Assembly: GCA_031384605.1 (NCBI GenBank)
Contig: JANNAT010000140.1
Coordinates: 1 to 64,000 of the forward strand
From: JANNAT01 sp031384605
GTDB taxonomy: Bacteria > Pseudomonadota > Alphaproteobacteria > Rhodobacterales > Rhodobacteraceae
Direction of reading: 5' to 3'
DNA length: 64,000 bases
The translations under genes and the position numbers were made by a program. The notes below the pieces were generated by a model. It ran no database searches, was not told the origin of the DNA, and saw only the letters and a program-made list of their open reading frames with translations. Shown here in pieces: positions 26,280-34,991 of the stretch (positions are counted from its first letter, which is position 1; the number at the start of each line of letters is the position of its first letter).

Positions 26280-27678
26280 CGCCGAACAGATTGACGATGC
26301 CCAGCACCATCACCGCCGCCACCGCCACAAGCATCAACCATTGCACCGGGGCCATGCGGCTGCTGGCGCCTTCGACATCCTTGCCGAAATACATGAAAAA
26401 CACGATGCGAAGATAGTAAAACGCGCCGATCACAGATGCCACCGCCCCGGCCACCGCCAGCCAAACCATACCCGCATCAACCGCTGCCTTCAGCACATAG
26501 AACTTACCAAAGAACCCCAGCATCGGCGGCACGCCGGCCAGACTGAACAACAACACCAACATCGCCAGCGCCTTCATCGGCTCGCGTTTCGACAGCATGT
26601 TCAGGCTGGCAATATCGCTGACGGGCTGGCCGTCTTTTTCCATCGACAGGATAAAGGCGAAGGTGCCCAGGTTCATCGTGACATAAATCGCCATGTAGAT
26701 CAGCATCGCCTGCACACCTTGTTCGGTGCCCGCCGCCAGGCCAACCAACGCATAGCCCATATGGGCAATGGATGAATAGGCCATCAGCCGTTTGATATCG
26801 CGCTGCCCGATCGCGGCAACCGCGCCCAGAAACATCGAAATCATCGCGAACGCGCCCAAAACTTGGGTCCAATCGCCGGGAATGCCGCCGAAAGCATCAT
26901 GCACCACGCGGGCGATCAGCGCCATTGCAGCAACTTTCGGCGCTGTGGCCAACAGCGCGGTGACAGGCGTTGGTGCACCTTCGTACACGTCAGGCGTCCA
27001 CATATGGAAGGGGGCGGCAGATACTTTGAACGCCAGCCCCGCCAGAACAAACACCAACCCGAACAGCAAGCCCAAGGGAACTTCACCGCCCAGCGTTGAC
27101 AAAATCCCTGCAAACTGCGTGGTGCCCGCATAGCCGTACGTCAGCGACGCGCCATACAGCAGCAATCCCGACGACAGCGCGCCCAGCACGAAATACTTCA
27201 GGCCTGCTTCGGTAGATTTCAGATTGTCACGCTTGATTGCAGACAGCACATAAAGCGCCAGCGATTGCAATTCCAACCCCATATACAGCGTCATCAGATC
27301 GGCCGCCGACACCATCACCATCATACCGATCACCGACAATGTGACCAGAATGGGATATTCAAACCGTGCCAGACCCTGCCGCGCCATGTAATCTTGCGAC
27401 ATCACCAGCACGCCCGCCGCCGACAGCAAAATCACCACCTTGGCAAAGCGCGCAAAGGCGTCGTCGACGAACAAGCCGCCAAAGCCCACCGTCGTGCCCT
27501 GCCCGGCGACGCCAATCCAGATGGCCAGTGCCGCGAACAACCCCGCCGTGGCCCATGTGATCGCCCCCGTCATTGCATCTTTACCGGTGTAAACCGCGAA
27601 GAGCAGCGCCGCCATGGCGTAGATCACCAAAATCAGCTCTGGCAAGGCGGTTTGAAAATCTAGCGCATTCATCGGCAT
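26236..27678 (-). CDS. nuoN: NADH-quinone oxidoreductase subunit N
   Basis: 480 aa, about 14 membrane helices; an antiporter-like proton-pumping subunit of complex I in the inner membrane. Family sequences include LYMGLELQSLALYVLSAI (with the conserved Glu) and AYSSIAHMGYALVGL, and TPVTALLATAPKVAA. It is the last nuo gene of the operon; nuoM ends 6 bp upstream. Confidence 0.97.
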   Translation of the reverse strand: MPMNALDFQTALPELILVIYAMAALLFAVYTGKDAMTGAITWATAGLFAALAIWIGVAGQGTTVGFGGLFVDDAFARFAKVVILLSAAGVLVMSQDYMARQGLARFEYPILVTLSVIGMMVMVSAADLMTLYMGLELQSLALYVLSAIKRDNLKSTEAGLKYFVLGALSSGLLLYGASLTYGYAGTTQFAGILSTLGGEVPLGLLFGLVFVLAGLAFKVSAAPFHMWTPDVYEGAPTPVTALLATAPKVAAMALIARVVHDAFGGIPGDWTQVLGAFAMISMFLGAVAAIGQRDIKRLMAYSSIAHMGYALVGLAAGTEQGVQAMLIYMAIYVTMNLGTFAFILSMEKDGQPVSDIASLNMLSKREPMKALAMLVLLFSLAGVPPMLGFFGKFYVLKAAVDAGMVWLAVAGAVASVIGAFYYLRIVFFMYFGKDVEGASSRMAPVQWLMLVAVAAVMVLGIVNLFGVEPAAALAAQSLVG

Positions 27679-27684
27679 TAACCC

Positions 27685-29208
27685 TTAATTCACGGCCACA
27701 GCGGCAACCGCGCTGTGATAGTTTGCCACCAGATTGGCCACCGATGGGCCGATCATATCCGTCACCAACGCCGGATAAACCCCCAGCAACAACGTCATCA
27801 CCACCAGCGGCGCAAAGATCGCGCGCTCACGGCGGCTCATATCCTGAATAGACATCAGGCTGTGCTTGATCAGCGCGCCAAAGGTTACCCGGCGGTAAAG
27901 CCACAGCGCATAGGCGGCTGACAAGATCACGCCACTGGTCGCCACCGCCGCCACCCAGGTATTGACCTGAAAAATTCCCATCAGCGTCAGGAATTCACCC
28001 ACGAAACCTGACGTGCCCGGCAGACCGACATTGGCCATGGTAAAGAACATGAACACCAGCGCATAGGCGGGCATCCGGGCAACCAGCCCGCCATAGGCGT
28101 CAATTTCGCGGGTGTGCATCCGGTCGTAAATCACGCCAACACACAAAAACAGCGCGCCTGAGATAAAGCCGTGGCTGACCATCTGGAAAATCGCACCATC
28201 AACACCCTGTTGATTAACGGCAAAGATTCCCATGGTAACAAAACCCATATGGGCGACGGATGAATAGGCGATCAGCTTTTTCATATCGGTCTGCACAAGG
28301 GCCACCAATGACGTATAGACAATCGCAATTGCACTCATCCACAGCACGACGTCCGACATCACGTCTGACCCCACCGGAAACATCGGCAGGCTAAACCGCA
28401 AAAACCCGTAGCCGCCCATTTTCAGCAAAATCGCGGCCAGAACCACCGATCCCGCCGTAGGTGCCTGCACATGGGCGTCAGGCAACCACGTATGCACCGG
28501 CCACATCGGCATTTTCACCGCAAAGCTGGCAAAGAACGCCAGAAACAGCAGCGTCTGCAAGCCGCCCGCAATGGTGATGCCCAGAACCGCAATCGGATCG
28601 GACGCGAATTTGAACGTCATCAGCGTGGGAATATCTGTGGTGCCCGCCGCGAAATACATCGCGATCATCGCCACCAGCATCAGAACTGACCCTAGAAAAG
28701 TATAAAGAAAGAACTTGAACGCGGCATAAATCCGGTTTGCCCCGCCCCAGATGCCGATGATCAGGAACATCGGGATCAGACCGGCCTCAAAGAACAGATA
28801 GAATAGCACCAGATCCAGCGCGCAGAACACGCCCAGCATCAGCGTTTCCAGCATCAGAAACGCGATCATGTATTCCTTGACGCGGGTATCAACGCGCCAA
28901 CACGACAGAATGGTGATCGGCATCAGGAAGGTGGTCAACAGCACGAACAGAATGGAAATCCCGTCGACACCCATTTTGTATTTCAGCCCGGCGATCCAGT
29001 TGTATTCTTCAACAAACTGCATTCCTGTATTGGCCGGATCAAAATCCACCAGCAAAAATAAAGACAACAGCGCCGTGGCCGACGTGGCAGCCAAAGCCAG
29101 CCATTTGGCGTTGGTCTGTGCGGCCACATCTTCGCCGCGCAAGAACAGCGCCATGATCAGCGCCGCAACCGCTGGCACAAACGTGATGATTGACAGAAGG
29201 TTATCCAT
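27685..29208 (-). CDS. nuoM: NADH-quinone oxidoreductase subunit M
   Basis: 507 aa, about 14 membrane helices. Conserved pieces: FYLFFEAGLIPMFLIIGIWGG, HTWLPDAHVQAPTAGSVVLA, and AYSSVAHMGFVTMG. NuoM is one of the three antiporter-like subunits that move protons. nuoL ends one base before its start. Confidence 0.97.
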   Translation of the reverse strand: MDNLLSIITFVPAVAALIMALFLRGEDVAAQTNAKWLALAATSATALLSLFLLVDFDPANTGMQFVEEYNWIAGLKYKMGVDGISILFVLLTTFLMPITILSCWRVDTRVKEYMIAFLMLETLMLGVFCALDLVLFYLFFEAGLIPMFLIIGIWGGANRIYAAFKFFLYTFLGSVLMLVAMIAMYFAAGTTDIPTLMTFKFASDPIAVLGITIAGGLQTLLFLAFFASFAVKMPMWPVHTWLPDAHVQAPTAGSVVLAAILLKMGGYGFLRFSLPMFPVGSDVMSDVVLWMSAIAIVYTSLVALVQTDMKKLIAYSSVAHMGFVTMGIFAVNQQGVDGAIFQMVSHGFISGALFLCVGVIYDRMHTREIDAYGGLVARMPAYALVFMFFTMANVGLPGTSGFVGEFLTLMGIFQVNTWVAAVATSGVILSAAYALWLYRRVTFGALIKHSLMSIQDMSRRERAIFAPLVVMTLLLGVYPALVTDMIGPSVANLVANYHSAVAAVAVN

Positions 29209-29209
29209 A

Positions 29210-31366
29210 TCAGTGGCCCCCCATCAATGTCATCCAAGTGATCAGCGCACCAACCCCCAGCACCATGGCAAAAGCATAGCTGAACACATATCCAGACTGC
29301 GCCCGCGCCGCCAGCCGGGTGAAAAACGGAATGATCCCCATCGCCACCCCGTTCAGCGCACCGTCAATCACCGCGCCATCACCGCGCGTCCACAGCATAC
29401 GGCCAATCCAGTTGGCAGGGCGCACAAAGACCACGTCATAAACCTCATCGAAATACCATTTGTTCAACAAGAACAAATACAACGGCCGCTGTTGGGTGGC
29501 CAGTTTGCCCGGAAGGTCGGGGCGCAGGATGTAAAACAAAAACGCCAAAGCCAGTCCCAGAACCATCGCGATAAACGGCGACACTTTCACCCAAGTCGGG
29601 GCCTCATGGGCGGCACGCATCACTTGATTGTTGGGGCCAAGAAAAATCGCGCCTTTGGGCGCGGCACCGGCAACGATTGGGGCCGTTTGGGTTGCAACCT
29701 CTGTCGCAGCATGTCCGGTCGCGGGTCTGGCTGTTGCGGCTTCGGTGGTTGCCTGCCCCGTGGCAGCTTCGGTCGCACCGTGTTCGGTCGTGGCCGCTTC
29801 ACTCGCCGCCGCTGCATGCGCAACGCCTGCCTCCATGCCGAACCAGTCACGTACTTTGGCCTCGTCGCCAAAAAAACTGTTATACCAGATCATCCCGGAA
29901 AACACCGACCCCAAGGCCAGAACGCCCAAGGGCACCAGCATGGATTTGGGCGCGTCATGCGCATGATCATGCGTTTTGGCATCACCGCGTGGCGTGCCGA
30001 AAAACGTCATGAACATCAGCCGCCACGAATAAAAACTGGTCATAAACGCCGCGATGACCAGCAGGGTAAAGGCATAGTTTGACCCCACCCAAGCAGATTC
30101 AATCACCGCGTCTTTTGAAAGGAACCCGGCAAATCCGTAATGCGTCAGCGGAATGCCCACCCCGGTGATCGCCAAAGTGCCGATCAACATTGCGGCAAAT
30201 GTATAGGGGATCTTCTTACGTAACCCCCCGTAATTGCGCATATCTTGTTCGTGGTGCATCGCGTGAATGACCGACCCTGCGCCCAAAAACAGCATGGCCT
30301 TAAAAAACGCATGCGTAAACAGATGGAACATCGCGACGTTATACATGCCGACGCCGGCAGCTACGAACATGTACCCCAGTTGCGAACAGGTCGAATAGGC
30401 GATCACCCGTTTGATATCGTTTTGAACCAGTCCAACGGTTGCTGCGAAAAACGCCGTTGTCGCCCCCGCCACCACGATAAGGGTTTTCGCATCGGGCGCG
30501 TATTCATAAAGCGGTGACATCCGGCAGACCAGAAACACGCCCGCCGTTACCATTGTGGCCGCATGGATCAGCGCGGAAACCGGCGTCGGCCCCTCCATCG
30601 CGTCGGGCAGCCATGTGTGCAAGAACAATTGCGCCGATTTGCCCGCAGCGCCGACAAACAGCAAAACGCCAATCAGATTGGCCGCATTCCAATCGGCCCA
30701 AAGAAAGCTGATATTCGTCTGCGCCAAAGTCGGGGCGGCGGCAAAGATATCGTCCAGATTGATGCTGTCCGTCAGGAAAAACAGCCCGAAAATCCCCAAG
30801 GCAAAGCCGAAATCGCCGACCCGGTTGACCACAAACGCCTTGATCGCGGCGGCATTGGCGCTTGGCTTTTTATAATAGAACCCGATCAGCAGATAGGATG
30901 CCACGCCCACGCCTTCCCAGCCAAAGAACATCTGCACCAGATTGTCAGAGGTGATCAGCGCCAGCATCGAAAAGGTGAAAAACGATAAATAAGCGAAAAA
31001 GCGGGCCTTATACGCCTCACCCGGCCCCCAATTGTCATCATGCGCCATATAACCGAACGAATAGAGATGCACCAAGGCCGACACCGAATTGACCACCACC
31101 AACATGATCGCCGTCAACCGGTCCAGCCGGATGCCCCATTCGGTGGCCAAAGATCCGCTTTCGATGAACCGCATGATGGTGATGTGCTGGGTATCGCCCT
31201 GAAATGTCAGGAAAATATACCAGCTTAGGGCGGCGGCCAGAAAGATCATCGCGGCGGCAATCACCTGCCCCGCAAATTCGCCAATCAACCGCCAGCCAAA
31301 GCCGCAGATCAGCGCGCCGATAAGGGGGGCAAACAGAATGATTTGCGGGCTAAGTTGAAACTCCAT
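29210..31366 (-). CDS. nuoL: NADH-quinone oxidoreductase subunit L with Ala/Thr-rich insert
   Basis: 718 aa. Antiporter-like proton-channel subunit with a long lateral helix at the C-terminus. Family sequences: FFGWEGVGVASYLLIGFYY, HTWLPDAMEGPTPVSALIHAATMV, and AYSTCSQLGYMFVAAG. At about residues 513-568 there is a low-complexity segment (EAATTEHGATEAATGQ-type units with repeated ATEAAT and ATGHAAT) that is absent from standard NuoL sequences as I know them. It falls in the loop before the lateral helix segment beginning APTWVKVSPF. The segment keeps the frame and contains no stop, so the protein is probably functional. Confidence 0.96.
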   Translation of the reverse strand: MEFQLSPQIILFAPLIGALICGFGWRLIGEFAGQVIAAAMIFLAAALSWYIFLTFQGDTQHITIMRFIESGSLATEWGIRLDRLTAIMLVVVNSVSALVHLYSFGYMAHDDNWGPGEAYKARFFAYLSFFTFSMLALITSDNLVQMFFGWEGVGVASYLLIGFYYKKPSANAAAIKAFVVNRVGDFGFALGIFGLFFLTDSINLDDIFAAAPTLAQTNISFLWADWNAANLIGVLLFVGAAGKSAQLFLHTWLPDAMEGPTPVSALIHAATMVTAGVFLVCRMSPLYEYAPDAKTLIVVAGATTAFFAATVGLVQNDIKRVIAYSTCSQLGYMFVAAGVGMYNVAMFHLFTHAFFKAMLFLGAGSVIHAMHHEQDMRNYGGLRKKIPYTFAAMLIGTLAITGVGIPLTHYGFAGFLSKDAVIESAWVGSNYAFTLLVIAAFMTSFYSWRLMFMTFFGTPRGDAKTHDHAHDAPKSMLVPLGVLALGSVFSGMIWYNSFFGDEAKVRDWFGMEAGVAHAAAASEAATTEHGATEAATGQATTEAATARPATGHAATEVATQTAPIVAGAAPKGAIFLGPNNQVMRAAHEAPTWVKVSPFIAMVLGLALAFLFYILRPDLPGKLATQQRPLYLFLLNKWYFDEVYDVVFVRPANWIGRMLWTRGDGAVIDGALNGVAMGIIPFFTRLAARAQSGYVFSYAFAMVLGVGALITWMTLMGGH

Positions 31367-31372
31367 ATCAGA

Positions 31373-31678
31373 TCAGCCCTTCATCACATTGGCGTCTTCA
31401 ACGTCGATGGTGCCGCGATTGCGGAAGAACACCACCAAAATCGCCAGCCCAATCGCCGCCTCGGCAGCCGCCACGGTCAGCACAAACATGGTAAACACCT
31501 GACCAACAAGGTCATTTGCAAAGGACGAAAACGCGACAAAGTTGATATTCACCGCCAGCAGCATCAACTCGATCGACATCAGAATGACGATGACATTCTT
31601 TCGGTTCAGAAAGATGCCAAAGATGCCGATGACGAACAAAGCCGCCGCCACGATCAGGTAATGTTCAAGTCCAACCAT
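31373..31678 (-). CDS. nuoK: NADH-quinone oxidoreductase subunit K
   Basis: 101 aa, three membrane helices, with the conserved Glu in NVIVILMSIELMLLAVNINF and AAAEAAIGLAILV. The start at 31678 gives the standard N-terminus (MVGLEHYLIVAAALF). A longer frame exists only because the palindromic repeat upstream happens to be open. Together with NuoJ, NuoA and NuoH it forms the membrane arm next to the quinone site. Confidence 0.96.
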   Translation of the reverse strand: MVGLEHYLIVAAALFVIGIFGIFLNRKNVIVILMSIELMLLAVNINFVAFSSFANDLVGQVFTMFVLTVAAAEAAIGLAILVVFFRNRGTIDVEDANVMKG

Positions 31679-31710
31679 TATCGTCCCTCCGGGTCGTTGC
31701 CCGATTTTCC

Positions 31711-31797
31711 TTGCCCCGGCGTAGGCCGGGGTCTCAAATATTCCGATCCCATCACGGTTCATACGAACCATCTGGGCCCCGGCCTGCGCCGGGGCGG
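31711..31797. repeat. Inverted pair of REP-like palindromes between nuoJ and nuoK
   Basis: Two copies of a CCCCGGCCTRCGCCGGGG palindrome in opposite orientation (31711-31736 and 31771-31797) with a 34-bp spacer. This is the layout of a BIME. It fills the 127-bp gap that separates nuoJ and nuoK, the largest clearly non-coding gap in the nuo operon. Confidence 0.8.
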
Positions 31798-31805
31798 GGC
31801 CGAGG

Positions 31806-32420
31806 CTACAACCCCTGCCCCGACTTCACGTCTTTCAACTCCATCGCCTTGGCAGGGTCGCGCCACATCTGGTGCAGCACGTTCTGGCGTTTGATGCCCG
31901 TGCGGTGGCGCAGGGTCAGCACAATCGCGCCGATCATCGCCACCAGCAGGATCAGGGCGGACAACTGAAACAATAACAGATACTTATCGTAAATCAGCAG
32001 CCCCAGCGCGCGGGTGTTTTCGACCTGTGCCAAATCCGGCGTCGCGGCTTGCAACAGCGCCGCTTTATTCGCGGCCTCGGTCCACGCGCCAACCCCCAGC
32101 ACCAGTTGCATGATGATCACCACGCCCACCAGCAGGCCCAGCGGGGCATATTTGCTCATCTCGCCCTTCAGTTCCGCAAAGTCGATGTCCAGCATCATCA
32201 CTACGAATAGAAACAGCACGGCCACCGCACCGACGTAGACGATGATCAGCAACATCGCCACAAACTCTGCCCCCAGCAGCACGAAAAGCCCCGAGGCCGA
32301 CAGGAACGCCAGGATCAGCCACAGCACCGAATGCACCGGGTTGCGCGACAGGGTTACCAATAGTCCGGCGACAATCATCACCGTGGAAAAAGCGTAAAAG
32401 GCGATATCGGCCACGCTCAT
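31806..32420 (-). CDS. nuoJ: NADH-quinone oxidoreductase subunit J
   Basis: 204 aa, five membrane helices. Family sequence: NPVHSVLWLILAFLSASGLFVLLGAEFVAMLLIIVYVGAV (split here: AFLSASGLFVLLGAEF and LLIIVYVGAVAVLFLFV). Its start overlaps the stop of the carboxymuconolactone decarboxylase-like gene by 4 bp (ATGA). A REP-like pair follows before nuoK. Confidence 0.96.
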   Translation of the reverse strand: MSVADIAFYAFSTVMIVAGLLVTLSRNPVHSVLWLILAFLSASGLFVLLGAEFVAMLLIIVYVGAVAVLFLFVVMMLDIDFAELKGEMSKYAPLGLLVGVVIIMQLVLGVGAWTEAANKAALLQAATPDLAQVENTRALGLLIYDKYLLLFQLSALILLVAMIGAIVLTLRHRTGIKRQNVLHQMWRDPAKAMELKDVKSGQGL

Positions 32421-32827
32421 TGGGGTTTCTCCTCAGTTTCCGCGAACAGGCTTTGAGCGATTTCCGTTGCCTTTTGCATGGCTGGTGCCCCGCCGAACAT
32501 CGACATTTGCCAGATCACTTCGGCGATCTCGCGTTTGGTGGCCCCTGCCGCCAATCCGTTTTGCACGGCCGCGCGCATTTGTGGTTCTCCCACCGGGCCC
32601 AGCACCGTCAGTGCCGCAATCGTTACCAAGAACCGCGTGCGGGCATCAAGCCCCTCGGGGTTGAAGGTTTTGCCAAAGAACGCCTCAAGCAGTTCGCGCG
32701 GCATCGCCGGGAACAGTTTTTCAAACGCCTTGGGATCCATGCCTTCGACGCCAGAGGTGAAAGCGGCGGCCATCTTTTGGCCCTGCTCCATCATTAAAGC
32801 GAATATTTTGGTGAAATCATCGCTCAT
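32417..32827 (-). CDS. Carboxymuconolactone decarboxylase (CMD) family protein
   Basis: 136 aa from the ATG at 32827. The CMD core is TRFLVTIAALTVLGPVGE, then MRAAVQNGLAAGATKREIAEVIWQMSMFGGAPAM, the all-helical AhpD-like pattern. The CxxC of the peroxidase AhpD is missing, so a disulfide reductase role is unlikely. It overlaps nuoI upstream and nuoJ downstream by 4 bp each, so it is fully built into the complex I operon. Function in that setting is unknown; an assembly or redox-related role would be inference. Confidence 0.85.
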   Translation of the reverse strand: MSDDFTKIFALMMEQGQKMAAAFTSGVEGMDPKAFEKLFPAMPRELLEAFFGKTFNPEGLDARTRFLVTIAALTVLGPVGEPQMRAAVQNGLAAGATKREIAEVIWQMSMFGGAPAMQKATEIAQSLFAETEEKPQ

Positions 32828-33318
32828 CTGTAGGGCGCGTCCAATTCCAGATTGCGGGCAATCTCGGCTTCCCACCGCGCGCCATTTTCCAGCAGCTTAT
32901 CTTTGTTATAAAACAGCTCTTCGCGGGTTTCGGTGGCGAATTCGAAATTCGGACCTTCGACAATGGCATCCACCGGACACGCCTCTTGGCAAAAGCCACA
33001 GTAGATACATTTCGTCATATCAATATCATAGCGGGTGGTGCGGCGGCTGCCATCCTCACGCGGTTCGGCATCTATGGTGATGGCTTGGGCCGGGCAAACT
33101 GCTTCACACAGTTTGCATGCGATGCAGCGTTCTTCACCATTGGCATAGCGGCGCAGCGCGTGTTCACCGCGAAACCGGGGCGACAGCGGGCCTTTTTCGT
33201 GCGGATAGTTCAGGGTCACTTTGGGGGCGAAGAAATACTTCATGCCAAGGCCAAAGCCTTTGAAGAAATCCATCAGCAGGAAGTATTTCGTGGCGCGGGT
33301 CCAGTCGATTTGCGTCAT
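32824..33318 (-). CDS. nuoI: NADH-quinone oxidoreductase subunit I
   Basis: 163 aa. Two 4Fe-4S motifs: CIACKLCEAVCPAQAI and CIYCGFCQEACPVDAI, the ligands for clusters N6a and N6b in the peripheral arm. The start at 33318 gives the usual N-terminus. A 64-aa ORF ends 4 bp upstream. Confidence 0.97.
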   Translation of the reverse strand: MTQIDWTRATKYFLLMDFFKGFGLGMKYFFAPKVTLNYPHEKGPLSPRFRGEHALRRYANGEERCIACKLCEAVCPAQAITIDAEPREDGSRRTTRYDIDMTKCIYCGFCQEACPVDAIVEGPNFEFATETREELFYNKDKLLENGARWEAEIARNLELDAPYR

Positions 33319-33322
33319 ATGT

Positions 33323-33517
33323 TCAGTCCTCGTTCCTGTCGCCACCGGCGAACTCACGCATCGCTGCAACAAAATCCAAATGGTCTAGATCCCAGCCCCA
33401 GCCGTCTTCTTCTATGCGCTCGCCCACAAGGTCGAACTTGTTTAAAAGGAACGCCGAGAGTTCCGCCAGTTCTGTATCTGTTGCATTTTCAATGGCCTTC
33501 CTAAGATCGTCACTCAT
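33323..33517 (-). CDS. Small acidic protein between nuoH and nuoI, unknown
   Basis: 64 aa: it begins MSDDLRKAIENATDTELAEL and ends in an acidic tail (GGDRNED), with a Trp-containing middle (DGWGWDLDHLDF). No membrane segment or known motif. It is placed 4 bp after nuoH and 4 bp before nuoI, matching the tight spacing of the operon, which supports it as a real gene. Predicted to be soluble and helical at its N-terminus. Confidence 0.65.
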   Translation of the reverse strand: MSDDLRKAIENATDTELAELSAFLLNKFDLVGERIEEDGWGWDLDHLDFVAAMREFAGGDRNED

Positions 33518-33521
33518 TGTC

Positions 33522-34562
33522 CTAACCCCCCATCGCCCAGCGGGCCCAGAAGCCGCCGAATACTTCGAATTTTGCAAGGAACGACACGATCACCACCCAA
33601 CCCAGCGACAAGGGCAGGAATACCTTCCAGCCGATCCGCATCAGTTGATCATAGCGGTAACGTGGCACGATGGCCTTCACCATGGCAAACAGGAAAAAGA
33701 ACACCCACATCTTGGCAACCATCCACCACCAGCCATCGGCCAGACCGGGAATAGGCGACAGCCAGCCGCCGAAAAACAGCAATGACATCAGCGCGCACAT
33801 CAGGAAGATCGCGATGTATTCGCCGGCCATGAACAACAGGTAAGGGGTCGATGAATATTCCACCATGAACCCCGCGACCAGTTCCGATTCCGCCTCAGGC
33901 AAATCGAACGGCGGGCGATTGGTTTCGGCCAAGGCGCTGATAAAGAACAGAAATACCATCGGGAAATGCGGCAGCCAATACCAGTTCAGCAGCCCGTAAT
34001 CACCCGACTGTGCCGCCACAATTGACGAAAAACTAAGCGATCCGGTGGATATGATGATGCCGATGATGATCAGGCCCAGCGAGACTTCGTAAGAAATCAT
34101 CTGTGCGGCGGATCGCAATGAGCCTAAAAATGGGTATTTCGAGTTTGACGCCCAGCCGCCCATGATCACGCCGTAAACTTCAAGGCTGGACGCCGCGAAC
34201 ACGAACAGGATCGCCACGTTGATATCGGCCAACACCCAGCCACTATCAAACGGGATCACCGCCCAGGCGAGGATCGCCAGCACAAACGACACGATCGGGG
34301 CCAAGAAGAACACCGGTCGATCCGCGCCCGCAGGCACTACGATTTCCTTGACCACATATTTCAGCGCATCCGCCACCGACTGCAGCAACCCGAACGGGCC
34401 CACCACGTTGGGGCCCCGCCGCATCTGCACCGCCGCCCAGATTTTACGATCACCGTAGACCAGAAACAGCAGGCTGATCATCACGAAAGCCACGATCAAC
34501 AGGCTTTGGGCTGCGATCAACAGCGCTATCCCCAGCCCGGTTTGCAAGAATTCTGCCATCAT
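33522..34562 (-). CDS. nuoH: NADH-quinone oxidoreductase subunit H
   Basis: 346 aa, eight or so membrane helices; the quinone-site subunit. Family sequences: YGDRKIWAAVQMRRGPNVVGPFG, the loop ETNRPPFDLPEAESELVAGF, and VKAIVPRYRYDQLMRIGWK. Two adjacent ATG codons (34562 and 34559) are possible starts. A lipoprotein gene ends 21 bp upstream. Confidence 0.97.
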   Translation of the reverse strand: MMAEFLQTGLGIALLIAAQSLLIVAFVMISLLFLVYGDRKIWAAVQMRRGPNVVGPFGLLQSVADALKYVVKEIVVPAGADRPVFFLAPIVSFVLAILAWAVIPFDSGWVLADINVAILFVFAASSLEVYGVIMGGWASNSKYPFLGSLRSAAQMISYEVSLGLIIIGIIISTGSLSFSSIVAAQSGDYGLLNWYWLPHFPMVFLFFISALAETNRPPFDLPEAESELVAGFMVEYSSTPYLLFMAGEYIAIFLMCALMSLLFFGGWLSPIPGLADGWWWMVAKMWVFFFLFAMVKAIVPRYRYDQLMRIGWKVFLPLSLGWVVIVSFLAKFEVFGGFWARWAMGG

Positions 34563-34583
34563 CGCCTGTCGTTCCTTAACCCG

Positions 34584-34988
34584 TCAAACCGTCGGAATGC
34601 TGCGGTCACCGCAATCGCGCACGGTCACTTCGGCATCTATCGTTTTCAGCCCCTTGGGAAGGGACGCCGAGATGGTGTAAACCGCATCCCCGCGCCAAGT
34701 GCCACCCTGTTTATCAACATTCGTCACCACATGGCGCGCAAATCCAAAGCCACGGATCAGCGCATATTGCGCCGCAGCACAGCGCGCATAGGCCGCCACG
34801 TCTTCGGTATCGCGCGCACCTGTCATGGCGACGCGAAAATTTACCAGATCGCCGTCCATCAATTGGGTTTCTATGCCCTGATAGCTGGGGTTGAACGCCG
34901 CTTGCGATACGTCGCCCCTGTCCGCAGCGCAAGCCGACATCCCCGCCAAGGCGAGTGTCAGACCAGCGATGCGGGCAGCGTTGGGCAT
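34584..34988 (-). CDS. Putative lipoprotein between nuoG and nuoH
   Basis: 134 aa with a signal peptide ending in a lipobox-like site (LALAGMSAC). The mature part contains two further Cys (AARCAAAQ and VRDCGDRS). No family is recognised. It lies 3 bp after nuoG and 21 bp before nuoH. A role in complex I is not shown; it may be an envelope protein that shares the transcript. Confidence 0.7.
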   Translation of the reverse strand: MPNAARIAGLTLALAGMSACAADRGDVSQAAFNPSYQGIETQLMDGDLVNFRVAMTGARDTEDVAAYARCAAAQYALIRGFGFARHVVTNVDKQGGTWRGDAVYTISASLPKGLKTIDAEVTVRDCGDRSIPTV

Positions 34989-34991
34989 CGG

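Noticed and set aside
31679..31771. N-terminal extension of NuoK by 31 residues
   Set aside because: The extra codons come from the REP-like palindromes; NuoK families start at the ATG at 31678.
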